Part shown: piece by piece, positions 45,818 to 53,478 of the stretch | How positions within the stretch are numbered: position 1 is the stretch's first letter | How the letters are laid out: each line of letters opens with the position of its first letter | Assembly: GCF_000765695.2 (NCBI RefSeq) | Contig: NZ_JRPB02000003.1 | Span: 1-64,000 of the forward strand | Direction of reading: 5' to 3' | From: Helicobacter sp. MIT 11-5569 | GTDB taxonomy: Bacteria > Campylobacterota > Campylobacteria > Campylobacterales > Helicobacteraceae | DNA: 64,000 nucleotides | The notes under the pieces: model-generated | Told to the model about the DNA's origin: nothing | The model's database searches: none | What the model saw: only the letters and a program-made list of their open reading frames with translations | Made by a program: the position numbers and the translations under genes

Positions 45818-46503
45818 TTAATCTCCTTATAATGTTTAAGATAAAGCATAAAGATTTTGATTGCTCGTTTTGCTGCGCGATGAATTTCATCAGCACTTGG
45901 GCGGACATAGTTTGGAATCATAATTGTATCAATGAAATATGATCCAATAATGAGCTCTGTGAAAATGTGCAAACTCTCATCAATATCTTCAATTCCTAAG
46001 TTGTGCGCTGTATTATAATCTTCCAAGATTTTTAAAAGAAAATGGTGCACCTTACATACTGCGTTATGATGAAAAATTTCAATAAGTTCAGGATTATTAT
46101 AACCCTCCACAACGATTAATCGATGAAATGCGATACTTTCTTGACTAAGGATTTGATTAATAAGTTTCACGCCGATATGATAAAAATATTCTTCCAGATT
46201 GGAATGTGGTGCTATTTCATTGAAGTCTTTATCAAAAGAATCAATAAAATCTTGTCCATTTTCTGAAATTGCTTTAGCAAAAATTGTTTTTTTGTTTTTA
46301 AAGAGCTTATAGATTGTTGCTAAAGACCCACCTGTTTCTTTTACAATCATTTGTAAGCTTGTTTTTTTGTAGCCATATTGCAAAAAAAACTTCCAAGCAA
46401 TCTTTAGAATCTCTGTTTGTTTTTCTCTATTTTTAATTTTGTTCGTTTCATTTGGTGTGCGTTTTTTTTTAGCTACAAGATTTTTTTTGGAATCCTTATC
46501 CAT
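45814..46503 (-). CDS. TetR/AcrR family transcriptional regulator
   Basis: About 229 aa from ATG 46503, with AAGGGTGG upstream; a GTG six bases before is less likely. A Lys-rich N terminus is followed by the TetR HTH: ILKIAWKFFLQYGYKKTSLQ and VKETGGSLATIYKLFKNKKT (about residues 30-75). The helical ligand domain is like those of efflux-pump repressors such as CmeR, but the target is not visible nearby. It is translationally coupled to gatC downstream. A 16-mer shared with the por promoter lies about 85 bases upstream. Confidence 0.85.
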   Translation of the reverse strand: MDKDSKKNLVAKKKRTPNETNKIKNREKQTEILKIAWKFFLQYGYKKTSLQMIVKETGGSLATIYKLFKNKKTIFAKAISENGQDFIDSFDKDFNEIAPHSNLEEYFYHIGVKLINQILSQESIAFHRLIVVEGYNNPELIEIFHHNAVCKVHHFLLKILEDYNTAHNLGIEDIDESLHIFTELIIGSYFIDTIMIPNYVRPSADEIHRAAKRAIKIFMLYLKHYKEIK

Positions 46504-47019
46504 AACCACCCTTGTGATACAAAACGTAATATACCTAGAATTCTATAAAAAAAGAACTTAAATATCAACTGCATTTAAAAACTTTTAAATTTGTGTAAAA
46601 AAGCTTTTGAGGTTAAAGAATCTCTAGTTTTTGGATTTTTCTTGACAAAAAGAAGGGGGGGGTAAAACCCCATCCCCTCTCCAGCTTAGTGTTAAACAAC
46701 TCCCAAAAAACTACTAAAATCTCATAAAATAGGCAAATCACTTTGTTAAGCTTAAAAAAACAAAAGACTTTCAAAATTTTGCGCGCCTTCTTGTAGCACA
46801 AAAGCTATCTTGCTAGGTTCTTGTTGTGCTTATTAATCGACATTTGCAGTCTTGTTTGCGCGAAATCAACACTCAAAAACTATTAAGCGCATAAAAGCAG
46901 AATATGTAAATGCTTTTTAAAGTTTGTCTTGAAAGCTTGTAAATATTCCGCTTTCTAACGCTTCTTGCAAATATCATCTAAAAACAATCTAAAACAAATT
47001 TTGTGAATAAGGAAATAGT
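46504..47019. other. 516-bp spacer between the TetR gene and the mobile element, with a G8 tract
   Basis: No convincing gene or tRNA is seen. Near the TetR gene lies AATTTGTGTAAAAAAG (46588-46603), also present before porG. A G8 tract at 46655-46662 is followed by C-rich blocks (ACCCC, TCCCC) that could form a G/C hairpin. A 62-codon minus-strand frame across it (46613-46801) looks spurious. The left end of the integrated element should lie in this stretch or just right of it, but no attachment repeat could be identified. Confidence 0.5.
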
Positions 47020-47283
47020 ATGGAGAATCTTCTGCTTGATTGTTTGAGCGAATCTTATTTTGGTGATGTTATGCGCCCTCTTGTGTGCCATAAAATCTTG
47101 AGCGCGGAATCTTGTGCGAGAAAAAAAGAGATGAGTATTAAAGAGCTAAGGGAATCTACACTCTTTAAAAATTTAGAATCGCAAGCAAAAGAATTTAGAT
47201 TTAATGGCACAAAATTGTTGTTTAAGCATAACAAGAGTGATAGCGAATATCGCAAAGCATTAAAAGAAATTTTTAGAGAATAA
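47020..47283 (+). CDS. Small hypothetical protein, 87 aa, next to the integrase
   Basis: ATG at 47020 follows AAGGAAATAGT. The product is charged and soluble, with MENLLLDCLSESYFGDVMRP at the start and a basic C terminus (HNKSDSEYRKALKEIF). No domain recognised. Its place between the boundary spacer and the integrase would suit an excisionase or other small regulator, but it lacks a clear HTH, so this is only a positional guess. Confidence 0.55.
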   Translation: MENLLLDCLSESYFGDVMRPLVCHKILSAESCARKKEMSIKELRESTLFKNLESQAKEFRFNGTKLLFKHNKSDSEYRKALKEIFRE

Positions 47284-47364
47284 AGGCTGTGCATGCAAAA
47301 GAAATTAGAACTAAATTTGCATTGATATGTTTTTTGGTGAGAAAACAATTAAAAAGGAGTAAAA

Positions 47365-48462
47365 ATGCCAAAGAAAAGTAATGGAATCGTAATTAGAAAT
47401 AATAAAGTTTGGGTTGCTAAAATGATTAAAGGTGAGTGGTATAGATTTAGCACAAAATTAGAAGCCACTTTAAGTAATATTGAGTATGTTAAGAAAAATA
47501 TTGATAGCCTAATTACTGAATATATTGCAAGCAAAGAGCAACAAACAAGCACAAAAGAGGCAATGCAAAAAGCGCGGTTTGATAAAAATTGCACTCTTGG
47601 AGCTATTGCTAACGCTCTTATAAAACAGAATCAGACAATGCGCCCTTCCACATATTTTGTTTATAAAACAACACTTGGAAAAATCATTGATTATTTTGGT
47701 ATGCAAACGCCTATTACTTCTATCAATAAGGATAAGATTGCTGAATTTGTAAAAGATTCACTTGATTTGGGTTTAAAAAAGAGTTCTTTAAACAACAGAT
47801 TGATTATGTTGCGCGCAATGTTTAACTATGCGTATGAAATGGATTACATTAAAAAAATCCCTAACATAAAATTTAAAATAGAAGACGCTGCGGAAAATCC
47901 TGTGCCTTTTAGCCTTGAAGAAGTCAAGCGCATTTTAGAGAATTGCAAAGATGAGATGATAAAGAATTATTTGCAACTTGCTTTTTTTAGCGGGCTTAGA
48001 AAAGGAGAGATTCTAGCATTAAGATGGGAGGATGTAGATTTTGCCAACAAAGAAATTTCTATCACTAAAACTTTGGGTAGATATGGAATCGGTAAAACAA
48101 AAACAAAATCTAGTATGCGCACAATAGATTTGCTTCCATTAGCTGAAGGCGCACTACTTGCACAGAAAAAAATCACAGGGAATAAAGATTTTATTTTTAC
48201 TAGTGTTGCTGGGTTTGCAAAATTTGCAACCAAAATGCGCTATGTTTGGACAAAACTTTTAGAATCGTTAGATTTAAAACAAAGGCATATTTACAACACG
48301 CGCCACACTTTTGCAAGCTTGATGTTAGAAAATGGCGAGGATTTAATTTGGGTTAGTAAAAGACAGCTTGGACATACAAATGCGCAAATGACTTTACAGG
48401 TCTATGCACAATATATCCCAAATAAGAAAAAACAACGTGCAACATTTTTGGAAGAGTTTTAA
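47365..48462 (+). CDS. int: Tyrosine recombinase (phage-type integrase)
   Basis: 365 aa. A short N-terminal arm-binding-like domain is followed by a SAM-like core-binding domain (residues about 75-170) and the catalytic domain. Catalytic residues are visible in AFFSGLRKGEILALRWEDVD (Arg), IYNTRHTFASLML (Arg/His) and LGHTNAQMTLQVYAQY (His and the nucleophile Tyr). It integrates and excises the element by site-specific recombination. AAAAGGAGT precedes the ATG. The first H of the common HxxR box is Tyr/Asn, as in other phage integrases. Confidence 0.93.
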   Translation: MPKKSNGIVIRNNKVWVAKMIKGEWYRFSTKLEATLSNIEYVKKNIDSLITEYIASKEQQTSTKEAMQKARFDKNCTLGAIANALIKQNQTMRPSTYFVYKTTLGKIIDYFGMQTPITSINKDKIAEFVKDSLDLGLKKSSLNNRLIMLRAMFNYAYEMDYIKKIPNIKFKIEDAAENPVPFSLEEVKRILENCKDEMIKNYLQLAFFSGLRKGEILALRWEDVDFANKEISITKTLGRYGIGKTKTKSSMRTIDLLPLAEGALLAQKKITGNKDFIFTSVAGFAKFATKMRYVWTKLLESLDLKQRHIYNTRHTFASLMLENGEDLIWVSKRQLGHTNAQMTLQVYAQYIPNKKKQRATFLEEF

Positions 48463-48471
48463 GGAGAGAGT

Positions 48472-48606
48472 ATGGAGATGAGAAATAAACCATTAAAGAA
48501 TCGGCATTATATCCTTGAAGGGGCGAATGGGACCCATTATAGCAGCAGATTTTATTTTGTCTTTGATGCAGTGATTTTTAATAAAAATAAAAAAACCCAT
48601 TACTGA
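48472..48606 (+). CDS. Small hypothetical protein, 44 aa
   Basis: ATG at 48472 with AAGGAGAG upstream, nine bases after the integrase stop. The product starts MEMRNKPLKNRHYILEGANG and ends KNKKTHY. It is basic, with one aromatic stretch (SSRFYFVFDAVIF) that may be a beta hairpin. No homologue recognised; the good RBS and tight spacing are the only support. Confidence 0.45.
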   Translation: MEMRNKPLKNRHYILEGANGTHYSSRFYFVFDAVIFNKNKKTHY

Positions 48607-48682
48607 CTTAAGAGGCGTCCGCAGGAATTTTGGAGCGATTGAGCAATACAAAAAATCTTCAATGGTGGATAAAGGAGTGAAA

Positions 48683-49006
48683 ATGCAAGATGATATTGAT
48701 ATTCAAGATATTTTATCTAATTTAGATGAGATTGATATTGATAATTTTTTAGATGGTATCCAAGATAGTGATTTGATTGAAGAAGTATCCGACAGAGTTA
48801 AAAGGTGTGATGATAAATTCTTGAAAGACTTAAAAGGAAGTGTTGGGGAGCTTTTAAGCTTAGAAATGGAATCAGAAGTGATAAGCAATTTAAATTGTTT
48901 GCACCATTGGGGCAATCAAGAGACTGCTAAGGCTTACTTTGAATCTCTATCTTTTGGAGAGAGTTTAAAACAATGGATTCTAAAAACTTATGGGGGTGAG
49001 AAATGA
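48683..49006 (+). CDS. Hypothetical acidic protein, 107 aa
   Basis: The ATG at 48683 is preceded by AAAGGAGTG; an in-frame start at 48662 is less suitable. The N-terminal half is very acidic (DDIDIQDILSNLDEIDIDNF). The C-terminal half is helical (NLNCLHHWGNQETAKAYFES). Acidic small phage proteins sometimes mimic DNA, but nothing here proves it. It overlaps the YopX gene by four bases. Confidence 0.6.
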   Translation: MQDDIDIQDILSNLDEIDIDNFLDGIQDSDLIEEVSDRVKRCDDKFLKDLKGSVGELLSLEMESEVISNLNCLHHWGNQETAKAYFESLSFGESLKQWILKTYGGEK

Positions 49007-49347
49007 AACTAAAAGATTTAGATTTTGATGAAAGGTGCGTAGAAATCAATCCATCTCTATTGCTTTTAAACAATGAAAGAGCGGAAATAGAGCTTTGGAC
49101 AGGATTATTTGATAAGAATGGTAAAGAAATCTTTGAGGGGGATATTATTAAAATGAAAGAACAAACCATTGTGGATTCCTTTCAAAATTATCTTGTTTAT
49201 GTAAAGTTTTCACCACAAATAGGATTTTATGGAGGATATTTAAAATATAAAGATACTCCAAAAGATAAACATTACCAAATAGTATTAACTTTTGAGCAGT
49301 GGGAAGTTATTGGCAATATTCACGAGAATAAGGAGTTGTTACAATGA
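49003..49347 (+). CDS. YopX family protein
   Basis: 114 aa. ELWTGLFDKNGKEIFEGDII and the end WEVIGNIHEN are the YopX signature, a family found almost only in phages and integrated elements, with unknown function. The SH3-like barrel is preserved. It overlaps both neighbours by four bases (ATGA type), so the stretch from 48683 to 50602 is one translationally coupled unit. The last ten residues recur at the end of the methyltransferase gene at 50695-51210. Confidence 0.85.
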   Translation: MKLKDLDFDERCVEINPSLLLLNNERAEIELWTGLFDKNGKEIFEGDIIKMKEQTIVDSFQNYLVYVKFSPQIGFYGGYLKYKDTPKDKHYQIVLTFEQWEVIGNIHENKELLQ

Positions 49348-49826
49348 ATGCTAACGAAGCTAAACTTCTGCTCCAAGAGTATTTTAGATACAAAAGAAAG
49401 TTTATTGGTGTTGTTTCTGAATACTCTTTTACTCTTGATGAAATAGAAGATATTGTTGCTTTTGATGATAAAGAGATTATTGTCGTAGAGATAAAAATTT
49501 CTAAAAGTGATTTTCTAAAAGATTTTAAAAAACATAAACATACATACTTTGATAAATCTTATCACAAATTTTACTATTTTGTCCCCAATGATTTATTAGA
49601 TTTTGTTTTGGAATATCTAAAAAAGGCGGATGGAAGTTATGGTGTTTTGTCTGTTAATACTAGAAATGAAGTTTATATCGCAAAAAGTGCAAAAACATTA
49701 AAGGGTAGTAAATATTTGCTTAGCGTTTTTCATTACAGCGAATACGCAAAGCTAAAAAGTCTTATTCAAAGAATGTCTAGTGAGCTTATTATTGAGAAGC
49801 GTAAAAATCTAAGGAGTAAAAAATGA
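49344..49826 (+). CDS. PD-(D/E)XK nuclease-like protein (MmcB-like)
   Basis: 160 aa. The central motif IVAFDDKEIIVVEIKISKSDF has the D-x(n)-ExK arrangement of the PD-(D/E)XK fold and resembles MmcB-type or restriction-endonuclease-like proteins; KKHKHTYFDKSYHKFYYFVP follows as in those. It may cut or bind DNA in element defence or repair, but the activity is an inference. The first nine residues (MNANEAKLL) match the start of the gene at 50695 almost exactly. Confidence 0.65.
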   Translation: MNANEAKLLLQEYFRYKRKFIGVVSEYSFTLDEIEDIVAFDDKEIIVVEIKISKSDFLKDFKKHKHTYFDKSYHKFYYFVPNDLLDFVLEYLKKADGSYGVLSVNTRNEVYIAKSAKTLKGSKYLLSVFHYSEYAKLKSLIQRMSSELIIEKRKNLRSKK

Positions 49827-50602
49827 TTGTTGCAAATCTTAGTGGCGGTAGAGATTCTAGCGCAATGGTTGTTAAATGGCTGGAGATTGGAAACAAAATA
49901 GATCACATTATTTTTTGTGATACAGGATTTGAGTTTGACGCAATGTATTTTTATCTTGAAAAACTAGAAGGGTATCTCTATAAAGAATTTGGAATGTTAA
50001 TAACTTATATTAATAGTCTAAACAAAATTTATGATTGGGCATTTGAAAAGCCTATTGCAAGAGGAGAAAATAAAGGTAGATTAAGAGGATTGCCAAGAGC
50101 AGTTGGCAAAGACTACTGCACCAGAGAAACAAAGGCTAATCCTACAAAAGAATTTGTTTTATCTCACTCCCCAAATAAATTTAAGAATACTGTTCTCATT
50201 GGTTACACATACGATGAAGTAAAAAATGGAAGGGTAAGCAATTTGGACTATGCAACAGCTAAATATCCTTTAGCGGAATGGAAAATGAACGAACCCGAAG
50301 TCGATGAGTTTTTAAAAAAACGTGGAATCGCAAATAAACTCTATGAAAAGTTTTCGCGCACAGGATGTTATATGTGTCCTAAACAGAGCTTGCAAAGTCT
50401 TTATACTCTTTACAAATATTATCCACACTTTTGGGAGATAATGAAGAATTTGGAAGAGAAGGCTAAAGTGCTGAATTGTGTTAATCAAACCTTTAAGCCC
50501 AATATGACTTTAGAGAACTTGGAAAAAAGATTTAAAAACACACCAAATGCACTTTTTAGTGATGTATATGCAGAAGATGAAACGTGTTTTTGTTTGAGAT
50601 AG
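49823..50602 (+). CDS. PP-loop ATPase, PAPS-reductase-like
   Basis: 259 aa. The PP-loop SGGRDSSAMVVKW near the N terminus binds ATP. FCDTGFEFDAMYFYLEKL follows as in PAPS-reductase/adenylating enzymes, and a cysteine pair lies in SRTGCYMCPKQS. Phage homologues have unknown substrates; DndC of DNA phosphorothioation shares this fold, so nucleic-acid sulfur modification is one possibility. It directly follows the nuclease-like gene with a four-base overlap. Confidence 0.8.
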   Translation: MIVANLSGGRDSSAMVVKWLEIGNKIDHIIFCDTGFEFDAMYFYLEKLEGYLYKEFGMLITYINSLNKIYDWAFEKPIARGENKGRLRGLPRAVGKDYCTRETKANPTKEFVLSHSPNKFKNTVLIGYTYDEVKNGRVSNLDYATAKYPLAEWKMNEPEVDEFLKKRGIANKLYEKFSRTGCYMCPKQSLQSLYTLYKYYPHFWEIMKNLEEKAKVLNCVNQTFKPNMTLENLEKRFKNTPNALFSDVYAEDETCFCLR

Positions 50603-50694
50603 AAAAAATAAAGGATAAAGAACACTTGCTTTAAAAGATGAAAAAACAAATGCTACGTTCTATCTTTTAGGAGCTTTTAAAGAAGGAGTGAGAA

Positions 50695-51210
50695 ATGAAT
50701 GCTAACGAATCTAAACTCAAAAATATTCTTGATGTGTGTTGTGGATTTAAACAATTTTACGCAGACAAAAATAATCCAAATGTTTTATTCTGCGATTTAA
50801 GAGCAGAAGTAAATCCAAATTTAATATTGGATTTTACTAATAAGTTGCCTTTTGAAGACGAGAGCTTCTATCTAGTCATATTTGACCCACCGCATATTGC
50901 CCCAAATCGTGGAAGCGAAAAAAGCATTATGGTGCAAAATATGGGAAGCTTAGCAAAAGGTTTTAATGAATGTATGCGCGTTTTAAAGCCAAATGGCACT
51001 TTAATCTTTAAGTGGAGTGAGGCGCATATTAGCCTAAAGAGTATTTTAGAGTGTTTTGACAAAGAACCTTTGTTAATGCAAAAAAGCTCGAGAACTTCAC
51101 ATTTTTGCGTATTTTATAAAGAATCAGTAAAGATTGATACAGAAAATCAGATTGATGTTGAAGTTGTTGGAAATATCCACGAAATAAGGGGGCAAGAAAA
51201 TGTTAGTTAA
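50695..51210 (+). CDS. SAM-dependent methyltransferase-like protein
   Basis: 171 aa. ILDVCCGFKQFYADKNNP is motif I, DLRAEVNPNLILDFTNKLPF gives motifs II/III, and VIFDPPHIAPN holds a DPPH motif IV like the DPPY of N6-adenine DNA methyltransferases. MRVLKPNGTLIFKWSE closes the fold. Its size suggests a compact DNA or RNA methyltransferase without a target-recognition domain. The first residues copy the start of the gene at 49344, and the last (VVGNIHE) copy the YopX end. Confidence 0.75.
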   Translation: MNANESKLKNILDVCCGFKQFYADKNNPNVLFCDLRAEVNPNLILDFTNKLPFEDESFYLVIFDPPHIAPNRGSEKSIMVQNMGSLAKGFNECMRVLKPNGTLIFKWSEAHISLKSILECFDKEPLLMQKSSRTSHFCVFYKESVKIDTENQIDVEVVGNIHEIRGQENVS

Positions 51211-51484
51211 ATCTTTTTTGATTATATGCCTTAGCTTTATATTTGCGTATGGCAAAGGTTTTACGCAATATTTGGGATATGAAAAAGTAGAAAGGCTCGG
51301 GTTTATAGAGTATTACTGCATTCAAGGATATGTTTATATGAATATAAAAGTAGGGCAATTGCCTGATAAATATCAGATTATGCCATTGTATAGGGTTTTT
51401 CATACTGACCAAATAATAATTGAGAATTGCTCTGATTTTTTAATGGATAATAAGGAGTTAGAAAAAGGAGTAAAAAATGATTGA
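51200..51484 (+). CDS. Small exported hypothetical protein, 94 aa
   Basis: Starts with a signal-peptide-like segment (MLVKSFLIICLSFIFAYGKG), overlapping the methyltransferase gene by 11 bases. The remainder holds two cysteines (YYCIQGYVY and ENCSDFL) and would be periplasmic, possibly with one disulfide. No family recognised. Phage elements often place small exported proteins here for superinfection exclusion; that is only a guess. Confidence 0.55.
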   Translation: MLVKSFLIICLSFIFAYGKGFTQYLGYEKVERLGFIEYYCIQGYVYMNIKVGQLPDKYQIMPLYRVFHTDQIIIENCSDFLMDNKELEKGVKND

Positions 51485-51845
51485 GCTAATGTTATTTGTT
51501 TATTTGATTGGACTTGTTAAAAATTTAATTCCTATCTCGGTGCTTATAGTATCTATTTCAATTGTTTTTTTAATTATAAACTTCTCTAGCTTGGCTGTAG
51601 AAGGCGAAGAAATTCTACCTAAAAGATTAAAGATATTTTTTATCACTTCTCTTTTTGTCTTTACCTCTTTGATTGTCTTTACCCCTTCAAAAGAAACTGC
51701 AATATTATTAGCAGGAATCTATGCTGGAAATGATTTTTTAAAGCAAGAAGAAGTTAGCGCGAAGTTAAAAGCTGTCAATGAAATTATTGATATGAAATTA
51801 CAAAAAATTCTAAAAGAAACTAAAGAAAAGATGATAAAGGAGTGA
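51477..51845 (+). CDS. Small membrane protein, 122 aa
   Basis: Two or three transmembrane segments: MLFVYLIGLVKNLIPISVLI with IVSISIVFLIINFSSLAV, and FFITSLFVFTSLIVFT. A charged helical, coiled-coil-like tail follows (residues 85-122; KLKAVNEIIDMKLQKILKE). It overlaps the exported protein gene by eight bases. It could be holin-like or an exclusion factor, but no family is recognised. Confidence 0.55.
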   Translation: MIELMLFVYLIGLVKNLIPISVLIVSISIVFLIINFSSLAVEGEEILPKRLKIFFITSLFVFTSLIVFTPSKETAILLAGIYAGNDFLKQEEVSAKLKAVNEIIDMKLQKILKETKEKMIKE

Positions 51846-51848
51846 GAA

Positions 51849-52160
51849 ATGAAGCTAAAAATTTTTGATGAAGATAAAATCATAATCATCAACACAAAAC
51901 AGATTCCAAAAATAAGTATTTCTCTTGAAGTAGAAAATATCGAGGTTTTGTGTAAAGTTGGAATATTAGTAGGAGATTATTATAACTACTCTTTAGTTCG
52001 ACAATCTCTACCAAATGAAAAATCAGAAGAGCTTTTTGAAAAGCATAAAAAAGAAGCTTTGCAAATCCTATATAGCAAAATCAAAACTACAGAATCTCTA
52101 AATCTTGCTCTAAAAGAAACGATAGAAGATTCTGTATTAATTCATGGAGGTAAAAAATGA
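51849..52160 (+). CDS. Hypothetical protein, 103 aa
   Basis: Starts MKLKIFDEDKIIIINTKQIP with GGAGTGAG upstream, four bases after the membrane protein gene, and overlaps the next gene by four. Its first half is beta-rich and its second half helical (FEKHKKEALQILYSKIKTTE). No membrane segment, cysteine cluster or known motif. Confidence 0.5.
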   Translation: MKLKIFDEDKIIIINTKQIPKISISLEVENIEVLCKVGILVGDYYNYSLVRQSLPNEKSEELFEKHKKEALQILYSKIKTTESLNLALKETIEDSVLIHGGKK

Positions 52161-53092
52161 GCCAAATACTTTATCTAGCACCCAATGAGAAATTTACAAT
52201 TATTCCAAATGACCTTTTGCTTGACCAAAATTTAAGCGATGGAGCTAAGGTTTTAGCTTTTTATCTGATGTCTTTACCAAAAGATTGGACAGTTGTATGG
52301 GAAAATGTAGCAAAAGCTTTAAATTCCACTCTTAGCACGATAAAAAGACGCAAGCAAGAGCTACTGAAGTTTGGTTTTTTGATTCCTATTGCAAATCGCG
52401 ATATAAAAGGAAAATTTACGCAAAATAAGCTTGCGTTTAAATACTGCAATAATAACTCTTTGCAAAAATTGGACGCGGAAATTATTGTTAAAGGAAGCTT
52501 AAAAACAAGTAGTGCAAAAACGCATAAAACCGATACTTGCGATATTTCACCCGTAGCGCATTTGACCAGCTGTGGTGAAATGACCCCCTATAATAAGACT
52601 AATAAAGATACAAAAAAAGAAGAGAAACAAGAGATTTTCATTTTGCAAAAAGCTGAACTTTTTAAGACCCTCTTAGAAGCAAATTCTAAAGCCGTAGAAA
52701 ATTATAAAAAAGCTTACGACCTTAGCACTTTTCTTGATGGAGAGGAACTTAAGATTGCTAAAGAGTGGGTTGCTTGGCGTAATGCGATGTGGCGTATTAA
52801 GCCTATGGTATCCATCGCAAAGCTAAAAAAGGCAAAAGAAAGCGGTTGTGATATTGTTCAGGATATTAAGCGGTGTATGGCGAATGATTGGCGCGGATAT
52901 TTCTCCCACACTAAAGACGCTCAAACAACAAAAACCAAAGCACAAAAAGAATCCACAAAAGCCTTGCATATCACAATTTACAACGCATTAAAAGCACAAG
53001 GTTGGAGTTTGGATAAGGGAGAGAGTTATAAGGATTTACGTGTGAATGGGCGTGCGGTAACACGCGAAAATGGTTTGTTTAAATATGCTTAA
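52157..53092 (+). CDS. HTH replication-initiator-like protein
   Basis: 311 aa. The N-terminal segment FTIIPNDLLLDQNLSDGAKV with AFYLMSLPKDWTVVWENVAK is a winged HTH of the kind (HTH_36-like) found in phage replisome organisers and plasmid initiators. STIKRRKQELLKFGF is the recognition helix. A polar linker follows, then a helical C-terminal part (about 180-300; FLDGEELKIAKEWVAWRNAM). It lies upstream of helicase and primase genes, so it probably loads them at the element's origin. Confidence 0.7.
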   Translation: MSQILYLAPNEKFTIIPNDLLLDQNLSDGAKVLAFYLMSLPKDWTVVWENVAKALNSTLSTIKRRKQELLKFGFLIPIANRDIKGKFTQNKLAFKYCNNNSLQKLDAEIIVKGSLKTSSAKTHKTDTCDISPVAHLTSCGEMTPYNKTNKDTKKEEKQEIFILQKAELFKTLLEANSKAVENYKKAYDLSTFLDGEELKIAKEWVAWRNAMWRIKPMVSIAKLKKAKESGCDIVQDIKRCMANDWRGYFSHTKDAQTTKTKAQKESTKALHITIYNALKAQGWSLDKGESYKDLRVNGRAVTRENGLFKYA

Positions 53093-53102
53093 AGGTTATG
53101 CA

Positions 53103-53402
53103 ATGCAGCAAAGAAGATGGAGAAAAGCACCGCTTAAAGGAAAAAAAGAAAATAGCAGCAGCTTTTATCTTGGCTTGGATATGCTAGAAAAAATTGCATT
53201 GGTTGCAAGTTTGGAAAATCAAAGCAAAAGCGCGGTTGTTGAATGCGCTTTAGTGTTATTTGGAGGGAATTATGACTTATTTAAAGCTAAGCAAAAAGCT
53301 TTCAAAAAAAAGAAAAAAATTCTATCTACGCAAGGGCGTGTTAAGAGGCTTGAACAAAGAGTGCAAAAGGCTAAAAATGTGCAAGAACGCTTATTTACAT
53401 AA
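53103..53402 (+). CDS. Ribbon-helix-helix-like basic protein, 99 aa
   Basis: ATG 53103 with AAAGG eight bases upstream. SSFYLGLDMLEKIALVASLE and NQSKSAVVECALVLF look like a ribbon-helix-helix DNA-binding domain (about residues 20-55). The tail is very basic (KAKQKAFKKKKKILSTQGRV). The last 131 bases overlap the next gene in another frame. Confidence 0.55.
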   Translation: MQQRRWRKAPLKGKKENSSSFYLGLDMLEKIALVASLENQSKSAVVECALVLFGGNYDLFKAKQKAFKKKKKILSTQGRVKRLEQRVQKAKNVQERLFT

Positions 53403-53478
53403 TGCGTTAGACAAACTTTTGGAATCTTATTCAAGAGAAAATTTATTTGTTTGGGCTGCACTAAAGGAGAGCAAATGA
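53272..53478 (+). CDS. Second ribbon-helix-helix-like small protein, overlapping the previous gene
   Basis: 68 aa from the ATG at 53272, which has a strong GGAGGGAATT site inside the preceding gene. YLKLSKKLSKKRKKFYLRKG and LNKECKRLKMCKNAYLHNAL with DKLLESY again resemble a ribbon-helix-helix fold. The overlap of 131 bases with the upstream frame is unusually long, yet both have a proper RBS. Its stop overlaps the next start (ATGA). Confidence 0.5.
   Translation: MTYLKLSKKLSKKRKKFYLRKGVLRGLNKECKRLKMCKNAYLHNALDKLLESYSRENLFVWAALKESK

Noticed and set aside
46613-46801. 62-codon minus-strand frame across the G8 tract
   Set aside because: No RBS, no domain, and a composition rich in aromatic residues caused by the G/C blocks. 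Treated as spurious, though the tract itself is reported.
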